This document shows, in pieces, positions 6,788-14,062 of a stretch of 18,985 nt of DNA. Below the pieces are notes generated by a model. The model did not search any database and was not told where the DNA came from. It worked only from the letters and a program-made list of their open reading frames with translations. Made by a program: the position numbers and the translations under genes. The stretch lies in the NCBI GenBank assembly GCA_963750015.1, contig CAVVPU010000037.1:1-18985 (forward strand), written 5' to 3'. The DNA is from CAVVNC01 sp963750015. GTDB lineage: Bacteria > Desulfobacterota > Syntrophorhabdia > Syntrophorhabdales > WCHB1-27. Position 1 is the first letter of the stretch. Each line of letters starts with the position of its first letter.

Positions 6788-7401
6788 TTATTCCCGCAGT
6801 CCGGGCATGCCGGTTTCTTGACGGTGAAATAACTCTTTCCACTCGCGCAGGGACGGCAAAGGATCTTCCCGCCCCTCTTTTCTTCCCGCATGTCCATGAC
6901 CCGCTCGCCGCATGCCTCGCAGGTCACGATGTGAAGGGGCTTGCCCGGCATGTCCTCTTCCTTGAGATCCACAAGGACCTCCTGAGTGACGAAAAGCTCG
7001 TCCGTCGGCATCATGGCATATTCCTCGTTATGGGGCGACTTCTCTATCTCCTCTCGCGTGGTCACCTTGTTCCCGTCCCTGTTTTTCGCGGCAACCCTGA
7101 CTGCCTTGCCTGTCTTCAGGTTGACGAAAGTGGCCGCCATCTTGCCATGATCGAAAATCTTCATGGAGCGCTTGCCCGGATGGCAGCCGGTCACCGCGAG
7201 AATGGCGTCGCTCGCACACCTGTCCGTCTCCACGTAGACGATGAGGTTCCTTCTATCGGCTCCTTTCGGGTCGTCTATGCCGATGGCGGCAAGGCCTATG
7301 ATGGCCATCCTCGTGCCAAGGATGATCCCCGCGCACAGGTCCCCGTGAAAGGCCTTGGCTTCGTCCAGACAGTCCTCGAATTTCAAGCTGTTCATCTCCA
7401 T
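6757..7401 (-). CDS. FmdE-family protein with C-terminal zinc ribbon
   Basis: A 214-residue protein. The N-terminal FmdE domain has the conserved FHGDLCAGIILGTRMA (His19, Cys23), VETDRCASDAI (Cys62) and VTGCHPGKR (Cys73), likely metal-binding residues. The C-terminal part has CEAC (161/164), CRPC (182/185) and a last CPDC (199/202), a zinc-ribbon-like set. FmdE was first described with molybdenum formylmethanofuran dehydrogenase in methanogens; bacterial homologues have no proven role. The start has the best upstream site AGAGGAGG; a second ATG two codons later is also possible. The gene follows the DUF364 gene by 16 bases and its TGA overlaps the next start as ATGA. Its last codons fall in the diverged third repeat copy, so the extreme C-terminus may be altered. 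Confidence 0.9.
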   Translation of the reverse strand: MEMNSLKFEDCLDEAKAFHGDLCAGIILGTRMAIIGLAAIGIDDPKGADRRNLIVYVETDRCASDAILAVTGCHPGKRSMKIFDHGKMAATFVNLKTGKAVRVAAKNRDGNKVTTREEIEKSPHNEEYAMMPTDELFVTQEVLVDLKEEDMPGKPLHIVTCEACGERVMDMREEKRGGKILCRPCASGKSYFTVKKPACPDCGNKDHARTSEAI

Positions 7402-7417
7402 CTTCCTTGCTCCTCCT

Positions 7418-8227
7418 CTAATCTTTCAGTACGTTCATCTTCCTCACACAGGTGTCGAAAAGATGAAAGGCCCCGACCCCTTCGGCGAGCATGTCGAGGG
7501 CCACATCCGGTTTCGTGACGCATACGCCGCACGCAGCGGTCACGTTGTTCTCAAAAAGCGCGTCAGGCAGGATGCTGGCGGTGGGCCCGGTCACGATGAC
7601 CCTGGCGCCCGGCTTCGTATACTTGAGAAGCTCGTCGATAGTCCGGTTCGCGATGGACGCTCCCGTGATGATCGCCGTATCGCACGCGGGGAGCACATCA
7701 GCCGCCTTTTCGGCAGGTACGAAGAAGCGCATCTCATCGCCCCTCAGGGTGTCCGGTCTCTTCTCTATGACCGCCAGGTCTATTCCCGGAATCGCTTTGA
7801 ACTGCTTCAAGAAAGGGATGAAGGCGCCCACCATGCCGATTCTCCCCGCCTTCTTGAGATCCACGAGGTCAAGGGCGTCGGCATCGTAAACTATGTGGTA
7901 GCGGTCGGTCGTGATGAACTTCGAAGAAAGGGCATTCATGACCACGAGCTTCACCAGGTTGGAAAGGATCGATTGCCCCGGCTGTTCGAGGACTTCCCGC
8001 ACGGCCATGCCTTTCAAAGGGACAGAGGCGGGCCGCTCAATGGCCATGGAGTGGCAACAGGTCGAATCGTGGAGGTCGGCTGTCGGTGTGTAGGCGACGC
8101 CTCCCGACCCATCGGAGAGCTTCACGCCCGTGAAGAAGATGCCGATGACTATCCTCTCTATCGTGATTTCGTTTATCCGGTCGCCCCACAGGACGCGCAA
8201 GAGACTTGCCGTCTCGTCGATAATCAT
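7418..8227 (-). CDS. DUF4213/DUF364 protein, putative heavy-metal-chelation family
   Basis: A 269-residue soluble protein. The N-terminal part (about 5-90) fits DUF4213, with IVIGIFFTGVKLSDGSGGVA followed by an unusual STCCHSM cysteine pair. The C-terminal part (about 125-260) fits DUF364: GRIGMVGAFIPFL, DTAIITGASIANRTIDELL and VIVTGPTASILPDALF, a Rossmann-like fold. The family is annotated in databases as possibly chelating heavy metals, without firm biochemistry. AAAGGAGG lies 11 bases before the ATG. It sits between tonB and fmdE in the same direction, which supports a role in handling the imported metal in the cytoplasm (inference). Confidence 0.88.
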   Translation of the reverse strand: MIIDETASLLRVLWGDRINEITIERIVIGIFFTGVKLSDGSGGVAYTPTADLHDSTCCHSMAIERPASVPLKGMAVREVLEQPGQSILSNLVKLVVMNALSSKFITTDRYHIVYDADALDLVDLKKAGRIGMVGAFIPFLKQFKAIPGIDLAVIEKRPDTLRGDEMRFFVPAEKAADVLPACDTAIITGASIANRTIDELLKYTKPGARVIVTGPTASILPDALFENNVTAACGVCVTKPDVALDMLAEGVGAFHLFDTCVRKMNVLKD

Positions 8228-8278
8228 CTCTCGTCCCCTCCTTTCGGGACTATCGTAAATAAGTATGTCCGAGTCATG

Positions 8279-9073
8279 CTAAAAGCCGAAAGTTACGGTA
8301 AGGGGCGCCGTGCATGGTACAGCCACATTGTTTCTCCTCGCCGGCCGGAACCGGGACCGCTTCATGGCCGTTACGGCCGACGCGGCGAACATCTGGTCCG
8401 TGGCCTCGACCACCTCTACCCTGCGCAGGTTGCCCCGCTCGTCTATCGTCAATTTGAGACTTACCTTGCCTTCCTGATGGAGCCTTTCGGCTGCTACCGG
8501 GTATTTCGGCCGCTCTTGACTGATAAAACCGGGGCCGTCAGGGTCGCCAAACGTCGCCTCCATAGGGCCGCCCCCGGCGCCTCGGCCTCCCTCACCCGCT
8601 CCGGTGCCTATCGTACCTGAGCCTGTGCCTGTACTGGCGCCGCCTGAGCCAAGACCTGCCTTTCCCCCTCCCGGGTTGACTCCTGCCAGGGCGACGCCCT
8701 CTTCCTCTCCTGCCGCGGCGGGCGGGGGTTGGGGGACGGTTGTTTCGTCGATAACGTTCCCCGCCCCCTTCCCGGGGGTCTCTTTCTGCGGAACCTTCGA
8801 GGGCTCCTCTGCGGGCCGCGACTGCTGGACCGGCAGGCGGGTCGACTCAGTCTGGAGCGTATGCCTTCTCGGAGTTTTCGGGCGCTCTATCTTGCGCTCT
8901 TCCGTCCGACGGGAGACAGGCTCGCGCGGCGGCTCCTTGAGCATTACCACTACATCTATCGGCGAGACACCGGCAGCCCCGTCGATCCTCTCGCACACGG
9001 GCATTGCCAAAATGGCGACGTGAATGACCAGGGCCGCCAAAAAATACTTGATCCAGTTGTAGTCGACAGCCAA
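8279..9073 (-). CDS. TonB-family energy-transducing protein
   Basis: A 264-residue protein with one N-terminal membrane segment (WIKYFLAALVIHVAILAMPV, including a His at 18 comparable to the functional His of TonB). A long Pro/Lys/Arg then Gly-rich periplasmic linker spans about 46-180. The C-terminal TonB domain spans about 189-264 (KYPVAAERLHQEGKVSLKLT, with RFRPARRNN near the end). It transmits proton-motive-force energy to the outer-membrane receptor encoded just upstream. No exbB or exbD is visible in the window, so these must be supplied from elsewhere. The start is TTG 9073, with AAAGGA 8 bases upstream; no better ATG is in frame. Confidence 0.9.
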   Translation of the reverse strand: MAVDYNWIKYFLAALVIHVAILAMPVCERIDGAAGVSPIDVVVMLKEPPREPVSRRTEERKIERPKTPRRHTLQTESTRLPVQQSRPAEEPSKVPQKETPGKGAGNVIDETTVPQPPPAAAGEEEGVALAGVNPGGGKAGLGSGGASTGTGSGTIGTGAGEGGRGAGGGPMEATFGDPDGPGFISQERPKYPVAAERLHQEGKVSLKLTIDERGNLRRVEVVEATDQMFAASAVTAMKRSRFRPARRNNVAVPCTAPLTVTFGF

Positions 9074-9134
9074 TCCGGCATCCTTTACTTCACGCGGCCC
9101 GCTTGGTTGGGCGCGCAGCCCATCCAGACGACGT

Positions 9135-9187
9135 TAGGATCTACCCCTTTGTCCGCCGCGTGCCGGGCGAAAGAGGGGTAGATCCTA
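9135..9187 (-). promoter_or_regulatory. Strong intercistronic hairpin between the receptor gene and tonB
   Basis: TAGGATCTACCCCT (9135-9148) and its exact reverse complement (9174-9187) form a 14-bp perfect stem, extendable by an AAA/TTT pairing past a one-base bulge, with a loop of about 20 bases. It starts 11 bases after the receptor stop codon. No T-run follows, so it is more likely an mRNA-stability or processing element that sets different receptor and TonB levels than a full terminator. Confidence 0.7.
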
Positions 9188-9198
9188 TGCAGAGAAGC

Positions 9199-11315
9199 CT
9201 AATAGCTGTACTTCACTCCTGCGAAAAACATCCTGCCCTGTGCTGGGAATCCGACCTGCTCCTCGTAGTTCTTGTCGAAGAGGTTCTGGACCACGAAATA
9301 GCCCTCGAAATTGGTATAGAAGACCCTCGATATCCTCGCGCCCACGATGAAATAGTCGCCCGTCCTCAAGGAAGGTGTAGACGGGTTGGCCGTGGTGGGC
9401 AGATAGCTGTACATACGGGTCAGGTAGCTTCCGGTAAGGTCGGTCTGGACATCTATTTTGGGAATCAGGTACTTTGCGCTCAAATCGACCTTGCCTGAAG
9501 GCGTGTAGAGAACCCTGCTCGTCGGCGTGTTCGGGCTTTCGTCGGTTGCGTTCGTATAGGTGTATCCGATGCCGAAGCTCAGGTCCTTCATGGGGAAAAT
9601 CTCGGCGGTCACCTCGGAGCCCCAAATGAAGATCTTTCCGAAGTTAAGATATTGGTTCGTGGGAGTCGGTCCGTTCCTGTTGATCATGTCGGAAACATCA
9701 TGAACGAAGAAGGAGGCTTCTACGGTCGCATACTGGGTGACAGGGCGGGAAGCGCCGACCACGTAATTGTCGGCCTTCTCTGGCTTCAGATTGGTGTTGC
9801 CGCCGTAGTTGCCCGAATAAAGCTGGGTCAGGGTGGGGAACCTGATCTTCTCCGCCCAGGAGGCGAAGAGCTTGGTATTGTCAATGAAAGTATAGGTGGC
9901 ACCGACCATGGGGTCTACCCTGTCGGCACTCGGGGTCTTGAGGTGGGTGAAGCCTGTGAAAGCCCCCGATGAGTTGGTCTGGGTCTGAGTCGAGCCGGTG
10001 ACGTCCCAGAAATCGTAAGCCGCACCTGCCACGATGGAAAGAGGCTTGATGGGATCGAACTGGTCCTCCACGCCGAAAGAGCCCGTATAGGAGGTCGCTT
10101 CCTGGAAGGGCAGGTAGGTCAGCGCGGTCTGCTGGTGGTCGTCCCTGCGGTAGAGAAAGCTCGCCCTCAGGGTATCGTTGGAGGAGAGGCTTATCTCGTC
10201 GAGGATGTTCCCGCCTGTGGTGTTGTCCTTGTACGTGCTCCTCGCTATCTCCTGGGTGAGGGCGGGATCGTAGTAGAAATCGCCCACGTCCTTATGGTCG
10301 TGATAGAAGAGCTTGCCTTTCAGGGTCATCCAATCGTTCACCTTCTGCTGGCCCGAGAGGTCTGCACCCAAGTTGTTGTAGGCAGGCCAGGTCCAGAACT
10401 GGGAGAACTGGGACCCGGGTGAAGTGAAGACCGTATCCGAATAGAGGGAGGCCGGGCCGCCGAAGTTGGCGCTCGTATAATTCATGTTGAGGTAGTACTC
10501 GGAACCTTTGGACGGTTCGATGCCGACCTTGCCCCAGAAACTGTCCATATGGAAATCGGAGTTGTCCCGGACCCCGCCGTTTTCGATGACTGCGGTCGTG
10601 GTAGCCCCCGGCCTGTGAGCGATGGATGTGGTTTGGGGCTGGAAATCATTGGACAAATACCATCCCTTCGAATCCTGGCGATCATAGCCGAACCAGTAGC
10701 TGAGCGGGCCCACCTTCATGCCGTGAGATACGCTCAAATCGGATGCCTGGTAGTCCCCGTACTCTGCCTTAAGGTCAGGGAGGGTTTTTCCGTCGGCTTT
10801 TTGGTGATGATGTTGATGACGCCCGCGAGGCTGTTCGGCCCGTACAACACGGACGAGACGCCCTTTGTCACCTCGATGTGATCGATCATGTCCACAGGGA
10901 TGGTCTTCAGATTAAGAAGTCCGTAGTTCGTCTCGTAGTAAGGGACTCCGTCGATCAGGACGAGGGTCTCCGTCTGGTTGAGGCCCTGCAGGGAGACGTT
11001 GGGCTGGTTTTTCGCGCCCGTGGTGATCGTGATGCCCGGAACGTGGCTCAAGGCCTCTGCCACGTTCCGGCTGTGATACACCTCGATCTGATCCTGGGTC
11101 ACCGTCGACATCTGGGTAACCGCCTGGGAAGTGGGCAGTTTCTCGCCCTTCACGTAGAGCTCTCCGAGATCGTACGCATCATAATTCTTGGGAAGGGTCG
11201 AAGGCCCCTTCTGCGCCTCAATGCCCGCGTTGGCCGGCGCCTCCTGTGCCCGGATAACCGGGGTAAATGTTGCGATGAACATAAGTGCCGCAATAACGCA
11301 CAATAACCGCTTCAT
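9199..11315 (-). CDS. TonB-dependent outer-membrane receptor, split by a one-base frameshift
   Basis: A 22-stranded-barrel receptor of about 705 residues once a one-base loss at about 10767-10774 is allowed for. The first frame (start ATG 11315 behind AGGAGGAAGG) has a signal peptide (MKRLLCVIAALMFIATFTPV, cut after IRA at 23), a TonB-box-like LGELYVKG (50-57) and the plug (VAEALSHVPGI, IDGVPYY, IEVTKGVSSVLYGPNSLAGV, INIITKKP). It then ends out of frame after PSLTL. The second frame continues at once as KAEYGDYQASDLSVSHGMKV and runs through the barrel to FFAGVKYSY with the expected terminal aromatic residue. Both halves are otherwise intact, so the break is either a recent mutation or a sequencing error. 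Its ligand is unknown; the ModE-like site at its promoter suggests molybdate/tungstate in a complexed form. Confidence 0.88.
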
Positions 11316-11443
11316 ACCTTCCTCCTCTTCCTTTCTCTCGTTTCCTTTAAGAATATCCGCACGCCGCGTCGTTGCCCGTGGGCCGGCCACCTGTCTGCCT
11401 CTATCCCTCCTTTCCGTGCCGGGTTCGGAGGCGCTCTTCACGA

Positions 11444-11467
11444 CGCTGTATATGACTAATAATAGCG
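11444..11467 (-). promoter_or_regulatory. ModE-like palindrome at the receptor gene start site
   Basis: A 24-bp site on the minus strand has half-sites CGCTATTAT and TATACAGCG separated by 6 bases. The proteobacterial ModE motif, as I remember it, is CGnTATATA-N6-TATATAnCG. The right half matches at 8 of 9 positions, the left at the first 6. It begins at the predicted transcription start of the receptor promoter, where bound protein would block RNA polymerase. The match is weaker than the site at 12708-12731. Confidence 0.5.
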
Positions 11468-11473
11468 TATCTT

Positions 11474-11503
11474 TATATACCTCTGGATACAATGACGAGT
11501 CAA
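11474..11503 (-). promoter_or_regulatory. Sigma-70-like promoter of the TonB-dependent receptor gene
   Basis: On the minus strand, TTGACT (11498-11503) and TATATA (11474-11479) are 18 bases apart; GTATAT at 17 is an alternative. The start site would fall near 11467, giving a leader of about 150 bases. This leader includes a possible CCTCC/GGAGG stem (11406-11431). Confidence 0.6.
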
Positions 11504-11603
11504 GCATTTTGTGGCAGGCATCACAGAAAAAGTCGGATAGGCTGGCGGGGCTCCCAACCGTGCGACTCAGACTTGAAGGGCTCCGGCACTGATTACGCGG
11601 GTG

Positions 11604-11645
11604 AAAAAAAAAGGACGGGAGTTGCTACGGCTCTATCTTACCCCC
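11604..11645 (-). terminator. Possible rho-independent terminator after the binding-protein gene
   Basis: On the minus strand GGGGGT pairs with ACTCCC (one G-U pair, 17-base loop) and is followed after four bases by nine T residues (A-run 11604-11612 on the plus strand). An alternative stem ACGGCTC/GAGCCGT overlaps it. The hairpin covers the stop codon of the binding-protein gene. The stem is modest but the T-run is strong. Confidence 0.5.
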
Positions 11646-12665
11646 AAGAGCCGTGAAGGAGTGGCCGAGGTAGCGGGCATAGAAGTCGTCGGCCACTGCT
11701 TTCAGGGAAATATCTTCGAACCGGTCGGGATGGAGGACCTTCGCCGCCCAGAGGACCCCGAGGACACAGTGGGGAGCAGGATAATCCCACCAGCCGATAT
11801 TGGAGGGAAAGATGAAGACCTTGTGATTGCGTACCGCCTTGACCCCTTGCAACTGGCTGTTGTGGAGGACCCGGTCAACCCCGTAGCTTCCCCAGGTCGA
11901 ACCCAGAAAAATCACGTCAGGGTCCCAGGCGACTATCTGTTCTGGTGAGACCGAGGGCCAGCGTCCCTTGAGGCCCGAAGCCACGTTTTCCCCTCCCGCC
12001 TCCCGGAGGATGGTTGATTGAAGCATCTCGCCCGTCGCCACGTCGTAGGCGCCTTTCGGGCCCAGGAACATGACCCTTGGCCGTTTCCGCCGTGGAATAT
12101 CGGCAACACGCTTTCTTACCAGGCCGAGGAGCCTTTCGCAGTCCCTTATGTAGGCCTCACCTTTCTCCTTGCAGCCAAGGAGCCTCCCTATCAGCCTCAC
12201 CGCCTCATAGCCTTCCGAAAAGTTCTCACCTCTCACGGCAATGACCTTGATTCCTGCCTTCTCCATCCTCCCGACCTCTGCCCGGTCGAAGGAAGCGTAG
12301 ACGATGGCCACATCGGGGTGCAGAGCCATGAGCGCCTCGATACCGAAAGTTCCGGGCATCATGGAGGGCTTTGACGCGAATACGGGATCGATGCGCGCCA
12401 TGGCTTTCCCCTCGTCGCGGAGTAGCCCCTGGCACACGAGCTTGTCCTGTTCATGTAAGGCGAAGACTATTTTCCCGGGCAGGAAGTGGAGGGCCGCGAT
12501 CCTCTCTATCCCGGCAGGGACCGTGACAGTGCGTCCGAGCTGGTCCGTCACCGTGACGGATTGCCCCTCCCGGCTCTCCCTCGTCTCAGCGGAAGCAATT
12601 CCCCAAAGGAACATGCACGCAGCAACGGCGATCAGCAATTCCGGGAGAAGTCTTTTCTGCGCCAC
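11625..12665 (-). CDS. Periplasmic substrate-binding protein, class III (MolA/FhuD/BtuF type)
   Basis: A cluster A-II (COG0614-type) binding protein for a type II ABC importer. A signal peptide (MAQKRLLPELLIAVAACMFL, cut after GIASA at about 26) is followed by VTVTDQLGRTVTVP, the usual first strand. Then come ERIAALHFLP, EALMALHPDVAIVY, a long helix linker around LIGRLLGCKEKGE, and PEQIVAWDPDVIFLG. The last domain has PSNIGWWDYPAPHCVLGVLW, in the place where relatives contact their ligand. GTG 12665 is chosen because it gives a compact signal peptide. TTG 12740 would be part of the -35 element, and ATG 12704 would be almost leaderless; both are less likely. Haemophilus MolA of this same fold binds molybdate and tungstate; with the operator upstream, that is the preferred substrate (inference). 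Confidence 0.88.
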   Translation of the reverse strand: MAQKRLLPELLIAVAACMFLWGIASAETRESREGQSVTVTDQLGRTVTVPAGIERIAALHFLPGKIVFALHEQDKLVCQGLLRDEGKAMARIDPVFASKPSMMPGTFGIEALMALHPDVAIVYASFDRAEVGRMEKAGIKVIAVRGENFSEGYEAVRLIGRLLGCKEKGEAYIRDCERLLGLVRKRVADIPRRKRPRVMFLGPKGAYDVATGEMLQSTILREAGGENVASGLKGRWPSVSPEQIVAWDPDVIFLGSTWGSYGVDRVLHNSQLQGVKAVRNHKVFIFPSNIGWWDYPAPHCVLGVLWAAKVLHPDRFEDISLKAVADDFYARYLGHSFTALGGKIEP

Positions 12666-12707
12666 CCTCGCACCACTGCAAAATTTATGACGGCTCGACA
12701 GCATTGC

Positions 12708-12731
12708 AGTTATGTACAAGATGATATAACC
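12708..12731 (-). promoter_or_regulatory. ModE operator-like site in the binding-protein promoter
   Basis: On the minus strand the half-sites GTTATAT and ACATAAC are separated by 8 bases, an inverted repeat. As I recall the Escherichia coli modA operator, it has the same two half-sites with the same spacing. The site covers the -10 element and spacer of the promoter, so a molybdate- or tungstate-loaded ModE-type regulator would repress the gene. No modE gene is in the window. Confidence 0.68.
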
Positions 12732-12740
12732 AACTGTCAA
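12711..12740 (-). promoter_or_regulatory. Sigma-70-like promoter of the substrate-binding-protein gene
   Basis: A perfect TTGACA (12735-12740) and TACATA (12711-12716) lie 18 bases apart on the minus strand. The start site is predicted near 12704, leaving a leader of about 40 bases before GTG 12665. Confidence 0.65.
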
Positions 12741-12857
12741 GCCATTTCGTCACATCCGAAGCATGACGGCGGCGGCCCGGAGAGGCCGCCCATGCCATTC
12801 CCTCCTTTACCCTCCTCTTTTCAGCGCACAGGCATTTTTTCCCCGGCAATACCGTAA

Positions 12858-13051
12858 GCGTATGGCACCCGTTCCTCTCGCACATATTGCGGAGCGACCG
12901 TTAACCACCGTTGGCGGAGGAGAGCGGTCCGTCAGGATGATGTGCGTGCTCGAACTTCTCTGCTCGGACGCCACCGCGCACATCAAGCGAGCCGGAGCCT
13001 TACGGGGGTCGGGAGCGGAGCCTTTGTGCGAGAGGAAGGGGTGCCATACGC
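12858..13051. repeat. 27-bp inverted repeat enclosing about 140 bp with a nested stem
   Basis: The left arm (12858-12884, beginning GCGTATGGCACCC) and the reverse complement of the right arm (13025-13051) agree at 26 of 27 positions. Inside, GATGTGCG (12939-12946) pairs exactly with CGCACATC (12977-12984). Short frames in it have no protein-like features. It may be a non-autonomous element or a structured RNA; no target-site duplication is obvious. Confidence 0.75.
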
Positions 13052-13154
13052 GCCCCGCACGCTGTGGTCCTTAAATGCCTTGCCCTTGCCTTGCCCCTGC
13101 CTTTTGCCCGTGCCCTGTCCCCCTTTCCCGCATATAGAGTTCGGACACGGCGTC

Positions 13155-13163
13155 TGGTATAAT
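13155..13163 (+). promoter_or_regulatory. Extended -10 promoter of the thi operon
   Basis: TGGTATAAT contains a perfect -10 hexamer (13158-13163) with the TGn extension. No good -35 is present at 16-18 bases upstream, as is common for extended -10 promoters. The start would be near 13170. Confidence 0.55.
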
Positions 13164-13265
13164 TACTTGATTGACCGGCTGAGTGTGGGAGATGAGCACG
13201 TGCGGGCGCCGGCGGGTTTATTTTTACCTTAATCCGAGTTATAAATCATGCAACAGGAGCGATAG

Positions 13266-13865
13266 GTGGGCGCGATGAAACGGGTTCCATTTTCTCACGA
13301 TCTCTATGTGATCTCCGATTCGGTCGATGTCTTGAAGAAGGCCGTGGAGGATGGCGCAGGAATCGTCCAATTGCGCGACAAGTCGGGGGACAGGAAGACT
13401 ATACTGGAAAAGGCACGGCAGATGGTCGCATTCAGGCAGGACCGGACTTTTGTATTCATCCTCAATGACGACCCGGAGCTTGCCCTCGAGGCAGGGGCGG
13501 ACGGGGTCCACGTGGGCCAGGACTTATCGACGATTGATGCTCGAAAGAAGGTAGGCGATGGGATGATCCTCGGCAAGACGACCCATAATCTGGAGCAGGC
13601 ACGGCAAGCAATCGAAGACGGAGCCGACTACGTGTCTGTGGGTCCTGTGTACGCGACGCCCACGAAACCGGGCAGGCCCGCCGTCGGTCTCGGCTACGTG
13701 AGAGAGGCGGCGAGCAAGGTCAACATACCTTTTGTGGCGATCGGGGGCATAGACCTCTCGAACATAGATGACGTGCTCGCGGCGGGGGCCAGGACCGTAG
13801 GCGTGGTGAGGGCCTGCACTGATGCGCGGGCCCTTCTTTCGAAGATCAGGGAGATAAAGCGGTGA
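13266..13865 (+). CDS. thiE: Thiamine-phosphate synthase
   Basis: A 199-residue TIM-barrel enzyme that joins the pyrimidine HMP-PP to the thiazole phosphate to give thiamine phosphate. Visible motifs: GIVQLRDKS (32-40, pyrimidine-diphosphate contacts), FILNDDPELALEAGADGVHV (with GQD after it; the Asp pair binds magnesium), KTTHNLEQA, DYVSVGPVYATPTKPGRPAV and FVAIGGID with VGVVRAC near the end. The length is typical, if slightly short at the N-terminus. GTG 13266 has AGGAG at ideal spacing; ATG 13275, three codons later, is an alternative with AGGTGG. Its TGA overlaps the thiS start. It is the first gene of a four-gene operon. A TenI-like regulator or isomerase is the main alternative, but the intact HMP-PP motif favours ThiE. 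Confidence 0.9.
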   Translation: MGAMKRVPFSHDLYVISDSVDVLKKAVEDGAGIVQLRDKSGDRKTILEKARQMVAFRQDRTFVFILNDDPELALEAGADGVHVGQDLSTIDARKKVGDGMILGKTTHNLEQARQAIEDGADYVSVGPVYATPTKPGRPAVGLGYVREAASKVNIPFVAIGGIDLSNIDDVLAAGARTVGVVRACTDARALLSKIREIKR

Positions 13866-14062
13866 AGGTGTTTGTAGGAGGCAAGAGCACGGAGATGGAT
13901 GAGGGCACGAGCCTGGGCGACTTCATGGAATCCCACGCGCTCACATCGACGCAGGCGATCGTTGTCCTCAACGGCCGGGTGATCCACGAGGATGCCTGGG
14001 CCGCGACCCTGCTGGAAGAGGAAGACCATCTGGAGCTGGTCTCTCTGGTCGGGGGTGGATGA
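13862..14062 (+). CDS. thiS: Sulfur carrier protein ThiS
   Basis: A 66-residue ubiquitin-like (beta-grasp) protein starting with MKVFVGGKSTEMDEGTSLGD and ending in VGGG. The C-terminal Gly-Gly is adenylated by ThiF and then loaded as thiocarboxylate to supply sulfur for the thiazole ring. The GTG start overlaps the thiE stop (GTGA), and its own TGA overlaps the thiG start (ATGA), so translation is coupled on both sides. No thiF is present in the window; activation must come from another E1-like enzyme encoded elsewhere. Length and neighbours agree fully with the assignment. Confidence 0.95.
   Translation: MKVFVGGKSTEMDEGTSLGDFMESHALTSTQAIVVLNGRVIHEDAWAATLLEEEDHLELVSLVGGG

Larger units (their letters stand above)
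12741..13265. other. Divergent intergenic region between the metal-uptake cluster and the thi operon
   Basis: No gene is supported here. Visible elements are a GGCGGCC/GGCCGCC hairpin (12771-12790), a 27-bp inverted repeat (12858-13051) with a nested 8-bp stem, a low-complexity CCTTGCC-like run (about 13076-13133), and the thi promoter. I found no thiamine-pyrophosphate riboswitch consensus in the roughly 95-base leader after the predicted thi start. Confidence 0.6.

Noticed and set aside
6400..7518. A 372-residue plus-strand ORF with repeated MGLSAPSVGKANRASPLNSL
   Set aside because: It is the antisense shadow of the tandem repeat, methyltransferase 2 and FmdE; it has no domain and crosses several genes that have strong family matches on the other strand.
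10734..10790. Programmed ribosomal frameshift in the receptor gene
   Set aside because: No slippery heptamer with a following pseudoknot is evident at the break; a one-base loss or a sequencing error explains it more simply.
11316..11624. Cobalamin riboswitch upstream of the TonB-dependent receptor
   Set aside because: Fragments such as CCCCGCC and GCCTGCC recall the B12 riboswitch, but the core blocks and the B12 box do not line up in the right order on either strand. A covariance search would settle it.
2826..12665. Plain ferric-siderophore or B12 uptake operon
   Set aside because: It cannot be excluded from the transporter proteins alone, but no Fur box or B12 riboswitch was seen and the promoter sites look like ModE operators, so Mo/W is preferred.
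13164..13265. TPP riboswitch before thiE
   Set aside because: No CTGAGA or ACCCTTTGAACCTGA-like blocks are present.
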